From Vanessa cardui (taxonomy: Eukaryota; Arthropoda; Insecta; Lepidoptera; Nymphalidae), in assembly GCF_905220365.1 (NCBI RefSeq), contig NC_061154.1, positions 9,672,001 to 9,736,000 of the forward strand: a DNA stretch of 64,000 bases. Direction: 5' to 3'. The translations under genes were made by a program, and so were the position numbers. The notes beneath the pieces are model-generated. The model was not told where the DNA came from. It did not search any database and saw nothing but the letters and a program-made list of their open reading frames with translations. Shown piece by piece: positions 1 to 14,400 of the stretch. The first letter of the stretch is position 1, and every line of letters starts with the position of its first letter.

Positions 1-1250
1 TGTCTTTTTACTAGGAATGTAACCTTTAAGGTACGCTGTAAAGATTTTATGATTTCGCTATAAGTATGTATGTATGTTAAATATTATCTATCAGACACCT
101 TGAACCAAAGTTGGCCCAACACAAGTCCAATCTCTAGGCTGTTCACGTGTTGTCATCGGACGCTATTTCAATTAGAGCGCAGGATTGCTTCGATTACTCG
201 GCTTTGCGAAATTTGTCTTCACTCTAGAACTAAATGCACCTTCGTTTATTCAATTGTCTTTTAGTTTAATTACAGTATCAAAGCAGACTAAAATTATTAA
301 CTCCGCCATTTTTCGGTTTGTTATTTCATCTCAACTAAGCCAACGATTGTAATGAAGTTTGACGTAAACATAGTGCAAATCTAGGAACCCGGACATGCAT
401 TTACACCATGATAGGATTAACGTGAAAATTAAATTGGACTGACGCTGACAAAGTCACATCGAATACCTATTGTATAGATATTTAAATATTCGACGCAGCA
501 TTGATTAATAACTGTACTACAAAAGGTTATATTTGTGAGAACAAATTACTAACACGATACCTTGATCTCGAGTTATCTATTATTTCTTGCAGCTTACCTT
601 GATCTCGAGTTATCCATTGTAATCGACTAATGGATTGAATATCCAACAAGAAAATCTGATCCAATATGTCACAAGGTGTCCTATGCTTTTATATCTTGAC
701 AATGACTATGTATTATCTTCCGTAAGAGATTTATATCTTGTCTAATATATCTATCATATTTTTATATGTAATGAATAATAACTAAATTTTCGTGAAAAAT
801 CGCAAGTATTATTAAAATGATTTTAGGATATACGCTACAGTAATAATCTTATATCAAACTTAATAGTTGAAATGTGAACTTTCCAAATTTAAAAATTATG
901 TATGATAATAATGCGGGAATTAATCTTCACCGATAATAATATAATTGACGAAGGTATTACAATGTTGCGTTAAAAGATGTCATGTGGATAAAGTAAGCTT
1001 TACCTCGATTTCTACCTATTTTATTATTTATTTGGCTCACTGTTGAATGTTAATAAATATGCAGCTTTACCAAACCATAATTCAATTAATCGTCGAATAA
1101 CCATCCAATTAAAAGATAATATGGGTATGATATTTAATCTTGACCGAGTAAATCGGTTTGGTCATGGATATGTTGAATTAAATACGACAAATTTACCACA
1201 GAGATTCTTATACATATTAATAATTTTACCTTAAATTTTATTTGATTTAA

Positions 1251-1510
1251 TTTTTTTTATGGTATAGTTTGACGGACGAGCATATGGGCCACCTGATGGT
1301 AAATGGTCACCATCACCCATATAAAATGGAGCTGTAAGAAATATTAACAATTTCTTACATCGACAATGTACCACCAACCTTGGGAACTAAGATCACTCAC
1401 CTTTCAAACCGGAACACAACAATACTGAGTACTGTTATTTGGCGGTAGAATAACTGATGATGTGTGGTACCTACCCAGACGGACTTGCACAAAGCCCTAC
1501 CACCAAGTAA
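1251..1510 (-). repeat. Dispersed SINE-like repeat, family A, copy 1
   Basis: About 260 bp shared with 6091-6381, 12841-13150, 22432-22717 and 34466-34745. The unit reads from the conserved TGGTAGGGCTTTGTGCAAGC end to an A-rich end (CCATAAAAAAA). Here it lies on the minus strand, seen as a T-run at 1251. It has no coding content. Confidence 0.8.
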
Positions 1511-2431
1511 ATTTTATATGTCAGTCGTTTATTGTAATAACATTTTTGTCCATAAATATTGCAATCGTATAGATTAACAACCATTCCTCACGGAACCACT
1601 AAGCAAGGAATCATTAGTCGTCAAAACCCTATCCGTAGTAAGGAATCCAATTCAAATGCAGAATATTGATGTTTGGTTTGAGATATTTCTAAATGAATCC
1701 TTGAAAGCCGCAAACTGGAAACCTAGCACGAATTTGATTGTTTTTATTGGATCAGTGATAATTGAAGACGTCTTAATACTATTTGATACAAAGAAGTATA
1801 AAATTACAACTTGCGTTACGATGGATCTTTAAATTAAAATAAAAAGTGTCTTTGTGTGAATCGTGGAATTATTTTACGAAAGAAAATTTTAAATATCATT
1901 TCTCTAGTGTTAATAAAGTAATACGCATTATATATTTTTATATATTATCCAATATATTTTGAGATTATATCGTTTGTCTTTTTCAAAATTACACGCTAGA
2001 AATATTCACGGTGTTCGAATAATTTTGGTACTGAAGAAGAGCACGTTTCGAGATTATAATTTCTAATTAAATTTACATTGAACAAGCATGGTGAGTTTAT
2101 TATATAAGTGTTTTTCACACGGACAAAATTATTATAACGTACTTCTACGATAAAAAATTTGGGTGCTAATTAAAATCGTCGATTTCTATGTATAACATTA
2201 GCGTTGCATGTTTTAATCATTTTTCATTGCATACGATTGTAAAGAACGTTGGCAATAAAATTATAATTTTACTGTATCATTGTTTAGACAAATTAGAAAA
2301 TCTTACAAATGAGCTTTTTGTCTGAAGAGGCTTTATATTATTACTTTACATTAATGATGCAAGAAATAATAGCGCATCATAGATAGGTGCATATTTTATT
2401 AAAATTTGGTTTATTTATACTGCGTAAAAGC

Positions 2432-2666
2432 TGATATGGCCCAATATTTAGAAGGAGTGCCGTAACCGATGATTACGGGTTCATAATAGGCAAGCACCAC
2501 TGAATATTCATGTGTCTAATTTCATAGAAAGTCTGCCACATCGTGTATACCACCAAACCTTATTAGATGCTGTTCTAATGCGGGTTGGTGCAATATTTTC
2601 CGAACCTTCTCCTCAAAGAAAGAGAAGGCCTCAGCCCAGCACTGGGAAATCTACAGGTTGTTGTTA
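2432..2666 (+). repeat. Metulj-like tRNA-derived SINE, truncated, copy 1
   Basis: Begins with a degenerate GATGGCCCAG-type head, continues through GGCAAGCACCACTGAATATTC, and ends in the GAGAAGGCCTCAGCCCAGCA segment and a TTGTTGTT tail. It lacks the middle part (CTCGGCGGTGAAG) found in the fuller copy at 11243-11539. Confidence 0.8.
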
Positions 2667-5423
2667 TACTACGTACGGAGTTGGCGAGTAAAATTTGGCA
2701 ATATGGCAGATGTTATTATAAGTGAAAATATTGACTTATACAACAGTATTATGCATGTTTCATCATGGCAGCCTTGCATTGTCAATTCATTCAGACAGCG
2801 CAACGAATTCATACAAAAAGTGAATACTTTTACTTTTTTTACTTTACTCGCGTCTACTTGTGACGGTGATTTTAGGAATCCTTAAAAAAAGCGGCAGACA
2901 TTCGTTGTTCTGACTGTTTTAGTAATCTGTTTTTTTTTTGTTTTCTGCTTGCTATATGGAATGAATGCTTGACAGAATCATTCTAAAATTGAAAATGTAA
3001 GAGAACACGAATTTGCCAATTGGCCTGGTTTATACACAGACTGTCGATTTTGTTTTTGAAAAAAATACAATTATTCATGACGAAAATAATTAGTCGTAGA
3101 AATATCATATGCAATCCTTAAATTTACAATTTGGCCCACAGGAATGCCAATGATAGATGTCAGCTAAATAGACTTATTCGTTTCCAAGATAATTTTGACT
3201 ATATGTTTAATGACGAGAGTAAATAATTTAAGTGTCTCCTTTATTACCAATTCAAAACTCCGAAACTTATAAACGCAATTGCGTAAGATACCTTGATGAA
3301 TTGAACTTAAACGCTTTGTATGAATTTGTAAATGTTTACAATTTGCGACAGTGAAAAAAATCATTACGTACAATAATTCTAGCACATTTTATCAAAGCTA
3401 ATTATAGCCGACTAGATATCGCACGTACGTCATCAAATTGTCATACATGTGAGGATTTCCGTCGTTTACGAATATCGAATTATCTTTGCGTCTCCCGAGC
3501 TTGAATGGCAGATGCAAGCGATTAGCTTCTTGTTAGTACCGAAACTGAAACTATTCGCGTCGACATATGTAATACATGTCTGTATAACTCAATTTGCGAT
3601 AACGATTATCTAGTATAACCTGTTAAATATACTGTATCTGTGGCGTGTAAACAATTCCTCTCCTGGTTTCACTCAAGCATCGAAGAAATTAGTAGTTTTC
3701 TTGCTGAATTATCAATCCAGTTTGTTATTATTCAAATCGTCTTTCATTTCAGACATAATATTTACGCTCCATTTGAGTTTCGCTCACTCTCACATAAGAC
3801 ATTTAGTTCATCTATAATTAAAATTCTATCGAAACCATTTTTGATATTGCTTATTCATACACATGTATGAATAAGCCCCCCCTCAATTTAAGGGCTTCTT
3901 TAATAATTCTGACTCGTAATATCGATACGATATACTTATTAAATTAATTATAAGATAGTTATTACGAAATACGCGTAGTAATTTATCGTCTGAAAATATG
4001 AAAGTCTAATTTCGTGCTTAATACGTTTCGTTGAAAATTACATCTGGTTCTATCAAAGTGGATATAATTTTAGTAATCAAATTGATTGTACCTATTTAGA
4101 TTCGACTTGTTCTGTATTCAAATTTATTGCGATTATTTTACTCGATATTATACTGTAATAACAGTTTTATATTTAATCTAGGTCTATACTTAAGGACCGT
4201 CAGCAAAATCTGAAAAAAAAGTTGTTTACCAACACAAATGGTTTATCTAGTATAAAAAATTATGTGGCTTATATAGCATCTTATTATTATTAAAACTGCG
4301 CAAAATCCTTACTGCGTACCTCTTAATAACGAAACTAATCTCCAGAAGGAAGACTTTAACAAAATTTAAACTTTGCGTTTTACGCAATAACTGATCATTT
4401 TTTAATGTTAAAATTATCGCACTGTTTTTATAGGCAATTTAATACCATTTTTTTTTTATTTATAATAATATATAAGCTTAAATTTTTAATTACACATTTG
4501 TTTTATATCCGCTTTGGAATACTATTTACCCTTAGCGAAAATTTATTTAAAACTGTACAATTTTAACGTACAGGTCGAAAAAATACAAACACGGTTAATA
4601 ATAGCTCATGTTTTATAATTAGCTTGACATTTACTCGTAAACAAGATTCGTTGTTTTGTATTTGAATGGGATTCTTTTGAGTAATTGGGCAAGGTGACTT
4701 TCAGGTGTATCAAATTTAATTTAGCAGCTGTCGACTCTGGATTAATATCGTTGTAATGTAACCCGCGAACTACATTGCGGTTTTCCCTCCTCGAAAAATA
4801 GTGGATCAAGCCATCGTAGAATGGAAAGACAATAACAAGATGATTGGATTATTTCGAATTTGAAGCATTGTGACAACCGACGGAATAACAAGCTCTGAGC
4901 GAGAGGCTTGAGTTATTAATAGGACTAGCAGTTTGATTCATTAATGATTTATTTGTAAAGTCAGAATATTGCGCTTAATTATTTCATGATATTTAACTTC
5001 AATATGTATGTATTTGCTGTCGATATGATGATTAAACACTAGTGTATCAATAATATGGCCACAATCCAAACTTAAGTTTCTGTTTGTCTCGATCAAAATT
5101 GTTAATTGAAAGCGACGTAAGATTTCTTTTAATTCGTATTGCACGTGTTTACGTCTTACTAATATTATGAATGAAATAGTTTATATAGATTTTTTGTTAC
5201 TCAATCACTCAAGATTGGCTATTGTATGTAAAAATGTACCTTATATAAATAGATTAAAGTCTGGAATAGCGTGTAGGTAGGTAAAAAAATGTTCCTCAAA
5301 CGCACTACGCGGGCAGAAATTTCTATGATTATGTAAAGAATACATTATTAATTTTCCTCGTAGTCTGAAGTTCAAATTGAATCCTCTAAACCATATTGTT
5401 ATACGTTTGTATTTTTTGAACAG

Positions 5424-8400
5424 GAACGATTACTGCTCTCTGTTCTGCCTCGCCACGTTGCCATGGAGATGAAAGCGGACATTGCCAACCAGCCGCGTCA
5501 GGAGCAATTTCACAAAATCTATATTCAAAGATACGAGAATGTGAGGTTAGTAAAATATGAAATAATAAATTATATCCACAGCTCTTACTTGAAAACGTTT
5601 GTATAATATATTTCATGTAATGTAAGAATTTTTTTTTGTCTTTTTTTAAGGTGGGTTTATTTTATTTTCAAGAATGTTACATAGAATTAACCAAAACGTC
5701 TATTTAGATATTTTATTATTAATATTATAAAGGTAAGCCAGGATTTTATACAGGTTTAGAAATCAAACTTTTCTTTAATTAAGACGCGTAATATTGGTTT
5801 GACGAAATTCAATCATTTTTCTTTTCACGTGTAAATAAGACGGAATATTTGAAATTATATGAATTTGATAACAAGGATAGGTTTGTTATTTTTAAATCTA
5901 AAGGTAAAAAAAAAGGTTTTTAACTCTTGACACTTCTGTCTAATCCCATAACCGTACATGACTACTTTCATTTGTTTCGTATGTTGTTTCAAGTATTAAA
6001 GTTTTTTAGTAACTTGCCAATACACACCATAATTTTATGTCAGTCACGACATGCTATCTATGTATGTAACCCACCTAACAACTTATTGTCTTTTTTTTGG
6101 AATAGGTTGGCGGACGAGCTTATAGGCCACCTGATGGTAAGTGGTCACCATCACCCATAGACAATGACGCTGTAAGAAATATTAACTATTCCTTACATCG
6201 TCAATGCGCCACCAACCTTGGGAATTAAGATGCTAAGTTCCTTGTGCCTGTTGTTACACTGGCTCACTCATCCTTCAAACCGGAATACAACAATACTGCT
6301 TACTGTTGTTCAGCGGTAGAATATCTGACGAGTAGGTGGTCCCTACCCAAGCGGGCTTGCACAAAGCCCTACCACCAAGTAAAATCTGTCTGTCATTAAT
6401 TAACTTTTTCTAAATTTTACCAGAACAACTTACTAAATTAGCAAACAAAAAGGAAGCTAATAAATGTTAAATATACGACCAAAGTTAATCAAATTATAAA
6501 TTAAACATACGCTTAATAGTTTTCATTTCAACTGAACAAATTGATTCAAGCTGTATATTAATAGATCAAAATCTAGATATGTTTCCTTATTCAAATAGGA
6601 ATCGAATAGAATAGATCTTTGGTACAACAAAGATCTATCTCTACGTGACTTAGAAATAGACATTAATTAATTGAAGCCATCTTTGATTGCTGGACTGTAA
6701 CAAACGCACTCAACGATAACGAAGCAAATAAAACAGGTATTTTAAAAAACTAAATGTTATCATTTAGATAACAATTATAAAGAAATGGTTTTTGTTTTTA
6801 CTCGGAAATACCGAGGACCATATTATTCATTGTAATTTTAAAATATCACGAACCTGATTTCAAACATTCCCAAACCGTCTTAGGTAATGATTTTAGAAGT
6901 CAGGGCACAAATTAACCAATTTCTAGCCATAAAAATTAAATATGCTATGCTAAGTCTACTAGACGACACCCCGGGAATTCCCCGTAGGAGTTGGAGGACC
7001 GCATAGGCGAGCCGATCGTCAAGGCGTCACGGTAGCATGCGTCAGCAATCCCGTGGCGTCCGCCGAAAGACGGAGAGGGTACCGCTGGTTTTTTAGTGGG
7101 TAAACCCGCGCGTAGTTGGTCGCACTCGGCGTCCAGGGCTCCGGGGAGTCCCACACACCCCCCCACTTTCCATCACATGGGAGAAGCGCGTAATGCGTTT
7201 TTCCAATGAGAAAAAAAAGTCTACTAGACGACTCGGGCAATATTATTGAGCAAATTATTGTATGATATCTTGTCTCGGCCTTGACTTAAGCGGAATGTTA
7301 CATTGATTCCTGACAAAGTCTTTCGATTATCGATGTAATATTGCGCGTTCAGTCACTGTTCGAAAAGGTGACACAAGGTGGCGAGGCGTTGATAAGTCTG
7401 GTCTGCTGTGGAAGATGTCAACGGCGTTTGATAAGCGGATGACAAATTATCGCATCGGCGTAATATGACATGGTTACCGCTTGATATCCCACGAGGTGAT
7501 AAGTCTTAACGTGTTTTCCACCCTTGGACTTTCTGAGGGATATGGATGCGAAAGTATACAGTCTATAGTCCTTCCTCAGAAAGGTGAAATTCTACGGCTT
7601 CGGATGCACTAGAATCGTTAAAGGCAGTGTAACTGGCTCCAAGAGTGCAAACGCTTTGTCGGGACAACCCTGCCGGCATTCAAAGCCTGGGTGAGACGAA
7701 AAACGACCTTCTGACTTATGCAAGTTTGACCAGTCATGGCTGCTTTCAAATACCAAGCGGATCGGAAACTCGTAGCACCTGCTAGGCACAAACAACAAAA
7801 GATTACTGCCAGACTTCTTACAGACCCGAAATTGGGCAAAAAAGTTGAAGCTGTGTATTACTTGGTATTTTATTTATGATATAAAAATGAATTAATGAAT
7901 TTGTTGCTAAGCGCAAATCTCGAGGACAGCTGAACCGAAGAATGTGAATTGTTTTTAGACAGAGAAAAGTTTAAAAAAGCCTGATTAAATTTAACAACAA
8001 GACTTTTCTGTAAACCCATACAAACTATTCGTAATAATACTTAAAAGTGGATTCGAACTTTAATAACATACCATAAAGTTCAGCGTAAGTGGAGAGATTC
8101 CAGGAAGGCAAAACAATTGAGTGACTTTAATATCGTATGAATAGATGAACATAGCCATTTAACGCATGGCCTTTACATGAATATTTTCAAGGATATTACA
8201 GATTTATTAGGACATAGTGGACATAGGGACATAGCGATTTGTATTGTGTAATGACAAAAAAGCGTTGTAAGGCATTCTGTAGTATATTTAGTATCAGCAT
8301 TGCACTAGGCCTAAGCCGCTGCGGGTCGCTAGTTTAGAAATACTTATTTATAATATTTTTACATTTTTACAATTTAATCCTATTTTTGAACTTTTCGTAA

Positions 8401-11400
8401 GTATTTCTTCTTTGAAATTGTAATCTCCTCGATCCATACTGCACAGATACTTATGCACAACAGAATAAAGGGTACTCACTTGTATAAAATAATATCTCTG
8501 AACTTACTTTTATGATGTAAAACATCTGATATAAACAAATGATTTCATTAAATACGCATGAAACGTGATATTGGAATCCAGAGTGAATAATAAAAAAAGT
8601 TTGAAGTTCTTTTTGTTTGTTTTTAATCTGAATGCGGTAGACGATGAAAGATATAATATGATATATTATGTAGGAATATACGCGAAATAAGCAATGTTTC
8701 CTCGTATCTTATTAAATAAACAATGAGTACGAACATTTAAAAAAATATTTTATCTTAAATTCATCTAGTCTTATATTATATGTATTGACAGTTTTATTGT
8801 GATTTCTAATTATTTATCATAATTAAGGTTTACGTAAGAGTCCCCGAGGACCCTATGACCTAATTAGGAGGTGTTGAATGTTAAGAGCTTATTGTACTCA
8901 TGAGCTGAACTTTTGAGAGTGGGGTCGACTTATTATTTCGCCCAAGTGATCATTATATTCGATGGTATAACAACTATAATAAAGGTATTAATGTCGGGAT
9001 ATTTACCATGTTTTTTATTATTGTTCGGTGAAGATATTTCGACATTATCTACGAATGTCTTGTACACGAGACAAGACTCTGTCTCGAGCTCCACCGAACA
9101 AAAACAAAAAATATGGTAAATATCCCGAATTTAATACATTTATTAATAAAAATAACCATGTTAATTCAAAAACTATGATAAAATATATCGATCCATTCTT
9201 ACACAGATAATCATCTCTACTTAATCGTAGCATGTAAAACTATTAAATAAAATTATGTGAAATAATAATGATTTACTAGCATTGTAATAAGTCAAATTGA
9301 TCGTATTTATATTTGTAGCATCCTGTTTGCGGACATTTGCGGCTTCACGTCTCTTTCGGACCAGTGCACCGCCGAGGAACTCGTACGCCTACTGAATGAA
9401 CTGTTTGCGAGGTGAGTCGTCGTCTTTATTATTATAATTAATATACATATCGTTAAATTAAAAAAAATATAATTTTACATTTATCCAACACACATGATTG
9501 AAAAGAAGTATGTATAATTTTTAATCTATTTGAGTAAATTATTTTAATTCTAGGTCACCTTTTTAGTTAAGCATTTGACATTAATGTTTGTTTCAATGTG
9601 TATAGGTACTTAGTTTTTAATCGACTTCAAAAAAGGAGGATTACCTCAATTGGACTATATTTTTTTTATAAACAGGTGTAAACGTGAATAAACTATCATC
9701 AAATAAAGCGAGAAAAAATTAACATTTTTGTCTATATGTCTAGCTTTGTAAATGTAAATCTATAGACAAAAACAAATGTATTCAACTGCCACGGCGCTTA
9801 AATAAACACTTCATATAATTTCAATTAACCGCGTTCAGGGTGTAGTCTCTCACGATGTTTAACGCTATGCATACCTTTTTAAACATTAATCTAAATAACG
9901 TAGTTATCGATATAACTCATATCTCATTAAACTACCGATTTTTCTTAAGAACGTAAGTTGTTTCTAACTATAGCTGTTATAAATTACTATTAATTTATAT
10001 GTTGACACTTACATTTTTACATTGCAGGAATATTATAACCGTTGGTGACGCGCATTTTAGTAATTTTAAAATTATAAACTGAAAAATGAAAAATACTTTA
10101 TTACCAGCAATAATTTAATGTTTACAGGGAACACATTTATACCCGTAACATTTTGCTGAAGTGATATCATGGCGCGATTTCTAGGAGCATCCACACTAAG
10201 CGAGCTTGTGACGTGGATGCCTTATTTACGGTAATTGTTATAGTAACAATTACCTACGATAAATGGTGTGTTCCTTATTTAGATGTTACAAATCAAAAGT
10301 ATTCAATCTCAAAAGTATATAATCTACATTTATACACTTGAAAACTGAATACACAATTCTAGCCTTGTTCAAGAAATATATTTTATATTAAAAAATGCCT
10401 TAATTTTAATGCACCAAGGTAATAAAATTATCAAGTTGTACATAACAACAAAGAACTCTTTTCAAGGGTTGTTACTAAAAGTTAGGAAAAATTACGGAGT
10501 ATAAAAACGGTTTCCGTTAACAGAGGACTTTACTCAAGAGAACTTAATACCCGTGCTTCTATTTCACAACTACATGCATGTGATACTTATTCTGGTACAA
10601 AGGAGACTGAAAGCATCTTACAAAACACGTCACAAACATTCACCGTATAGTACGACACAACTTAGATGTAGCATCGGCGAAATTCGTAAAACCGATTACA
10701 TCCGAATTAAGTGCGCTATCCCAAATTATCACTATTTATTTCTCATGTGAATATGATCTTTACACAAACGTAATAACTTGTAATATCATATGACCTAACA
10801 TATTTGTAAATTTGACACGTCGATTGACATGCATTTGCTTCCTCGGGTTCGTTCCTGACGCGAGAATCTATAGCGACGAATAGCGTCGAATAGCGCGATA
10901 GCTATCTATTTCTTGGTTGTATAAATCGTCAGTAAACGGTTTTTCTTGAATTTACCGATGTTACATCTAAGTTGTGTCGTACTATAGGTACCTTTGAGAA
11001 GATTTATCAAAAGTGATTTATTTAATTAGATATAAAGTAAATGATACTTTCCTATATGTATATAAAAACTCGAAATTGTTCGGTAGTTTGTGTCGAATTA
11101 AAGAATATTTTTATCAGAAAAAAAGTAATGAATTCACTTTGAAGGCGGTAGAGCTTTGTATGAGCTTGTCTGCGTGGGTTTCTACCTACGCTTGAGCTCC
11201 TTTCAGCTATTGTACCTATATATACTTAGATGCTACAGTTGCAGAGATGGCCCAGTGGTTTGAACTCGTATCTTAACCGATGATTGCGGGTTCAAACCCA
11301 GGCAAGCACCACTGATTATTCATGTGCTTAATTTGTGTTTATAATTCATCTCGTTCTCGGCGGTGAAGTAAAACATCGCGAGGAAACCTGCATGTGTCTA

Positions 11401-14400
11401 ATTTCATAGAAACTCTGCCACATATGTACACCACCAACCAGCATTAGAACAGCGTGGTGGAATATATTCTAAACCTTCTCCTCGAAGAGAGAGGAGGCCT
11501 TAGCCCAGCAGTGGGATATTTACAGGATGTTGTTGTTGCTTTAGTTGCAACGCGTTATCGGTATAAATATAAAGTATTTACTTTGTAACAATCTTAATTT
11601 ATATTGTATATGATAATAATATACTAAAGTTTTATTATTAATTGTCGCTCTTTCACGAGCAAACCGCTACGTGCGAAGCCGCGGGCTATTACTAGTGACA
11701 AATAAATTATTTATAAAATTTATTTATTCTATATTTTTATCTCGATTCCGATTCTCACTTGTTAACTGGTAGGTTGAATTTATTCTTCTTCGTAAGAGTA
11801 TTAAAGCCTCACTGGACGGAACCGTCAATTTGCAGTTAACTCCATCCTATAGACACATTTTAGATTATATGCATGCATGCAAGCTCGCACGTGATGTTTT
11901 CCTGATCTCGGTTAAGACCAATGCCTTCGAACTGGGCCACATCGATTCTAATAAAGTTTTTCATACATTTCTCAATATCATCACGTTATATTAATCAAGA
12001 AAAGATTCTCAATATCTGATAAAAAAAATGACGGATAGACTTGGGTATCAAAGATCTCGCAATTATATTTTCCATCTCCTAACACAACCGAAGGATGTAA
12101 CTTTTCACCCTTATTATGACAGCTCTTTTAACTTTCACAAAATGGCGCGTCATAAAAATGTATAAGATGACTTTTATTATTCTTATCTTCGTCGAACTAA
12201 TAATGGTTCGACTTTGGTCTTGAATTTTATTCAATATATTTTTGTTTAAACGTTTACAAAGTGGAATAACGTTAAATTATTGTTGAACATAAAGGCCACT
12301 AAGAACCTCTTTCATTTCGGCAAAGAAGAAACGGGCGCTTCGAAAAGTTATAACGCTCAAAGCGGAAAAGTCTAAAGTAATTCGACAAACTTTCGTGGTG
12401 GCCTTTAATAACTCAATATAGAATGTACACTAAGTCGTACTAATAACCTTTGTGAAGCGGTTTGATAGTAAGCGTTCTGTTTGTTTTTCTTTCTTGCATA
12501 TTTATTCGTCTAATTTGACAGTCGAAAGACGAAGACATACAACTGTTATATTACAAAGTAATTAAATTACAGTAGTACATTATGTATTTATTTTTAAAGC
12601 CTACTATGGGTGTACAGCATTTTGATTTATATTTGCCCGTACGTATATTACGTTCTATTCCCACTTAGGAATATAAAAGTTTATGCAACGAATACATAAA
12701 ATACATAGCACATTTGTTGATATAATAACTATTATATAATTATAATAATATAGTATTTTTTAAGATGTGTTTTATAATTGCGAAGGATCTTACTAAACGT
12801 AAATTAAAATGGGAATAATATATGTTTAATTATACATTTTACTTAGTGGTAGGGCTTTGTGCAAGCCCGTCTGGGTAGGTACCACCCACTCATCAGTTTT
12901 TCTACCGCAAAATAACGGTACTCAGTATTGTTGTGATCCAGTTTGAATGGTGAGTGAGCCAGTGTAGCTACAGACACAAGGGACATAACATCTTAGTTCC
13001 CAAGGTTGGTGGCACATTGACCATAAGCCAAACCAGACAAAACCAAAAGGAATAGTTAATATTTCTTACAGCCTCATTGTGTATGGGTGATGGTGACCAC
13101 TTACCATCAGGTAGCCTATATGTTCGTCCGCCAAACTATACCATAAAAAAATATACGTGTAACTACTAAAATAAATACATGTTCATCATTTATATACCTA
13201 ACATTATGCTACCGCTAATCATTCTGTTCTGTGTATACAAAGTAAAGAAGATAGCAAAACGACGGAAACAAATCAAGTTTAATTATAAAAGAACATTAAC
13301 ATCTTTCCGTCGAATAATGATATTAAATGTAACCTCCAAAATGATTCGATCTGTCGATAAGACGAACCGTTTAAGTTAAGGAACTCCGAAATCGAGTTAT
13401 TTATTTGGTTTTGTCCAAAATTAGAAGATCGTAAATCATGAGTTTTAATATGGGTATCTATACAGGGGCGGATTTACCAACAGACTAAGTAGGCTGGAGC
13501 CTAGGGCGGCAAATTTAGCCCAAATTTGTTATCATCTTACAGAAAAAAACCATATTATATCATCTAGCTTATAATTATACTAATAACGGGAAAAAGCCTA
13601 TGTAATGAGGACGACAGAACACAAATCCTAAAGTTGCAATTTCAGAATAAATGTAATTAATATGATTGTGAACTAAACTAACGTATCCAATTTCAAGTCA
13701 GTAGGGGAGGTAAAAATTGAATAGCCTACTAGCCTACTAGCGGCAAATTTGTAAATCCGCCACTGTCTCTAGATTCTAAATATACATGTATACGAAATAC
13801 CACTCACTAAATAATCACGTAATCTTAGAAACTATACCTCCAAAATTAAAATTTGTTGGGCAGGTTCCTTATAAAGTGGACATCCACTAAAGATACTCAT
13901 TTATAAATTGAAGTTATAAAACATTATTTTGTAAACATACAAATACCAAGCCCTCCTGAAACATCCTCAAACATTTCTCGATAAATAAATAATACAAGCA
14001 ACTCTGGATATAATTTTACAAGACCTACACTTTTTTTTAATTAAAAAGTAGTTGAACTTTTCCGTTACTTATCAATCTCTTAATTAATAAAAAGCGACAT
14101 TGTTAAATACTAATTGAGATACAGCAATCTTGTTAACGAATGAAACTTGATTAATTAATTTCCATTCAATTTAGAAAGTTATTACGAACAGTATTTGTTA
14201 TAACATCAATTATTTGTATTTATAATTTATATACGAAATCACTGGGACACCAATTTGAGAACTGTAAATTGCTCGAAAGTATTGGGTCACCCTGAAGTTC
14301 TTTCTTATATTCAATATTTTTGTAATATCAAGCAAATATTCCTAGAAATCGCCTATCAAACACTCCAATTACCCTGTTAAGTAACAAGTTAAGACCTCCG

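Larger units (their letters stand above)
1..5423. other. Upstream intron of adenylate cyclase gene, no coding exon found
   Basis: The first in-window cyclase exon begins at 5424 with an acceptor and is mid-protein, so this stretch is most simply intron. I looked for the cyclase N-terminus and first six membrane helices on the + strand and saw none. Two repeats lie here (1251-1510 and 2432-2666). A direct repeat of about 20 bp beginning TACCTTGATCTCGAG occurs at 558 and 596. The short open frames present have no recognisable content. Confidence 0.6.
5546..9318 (+). other. Intron 1 of the in-window cyclase exons
   Basis: Starts GTTAGT and ends TTTGTAG. It contains a family A repeat, a GC-rich retroposed insert, an unrecognised GC-richer stretch, a LINE-tail fragment and a hairpin element, each listed separately. 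No additional exon is needed, because the protein joins directly from YENV to SILFADI. Confidence 0.85.

Noticed and set aside
6945..7240. Protein-coding gene on the minus strand (two overlapping open frames of 73 codons)
   Set aside because: They lie across the GC-rich retroposed insert with target duplication. The open frames follow from base composition.
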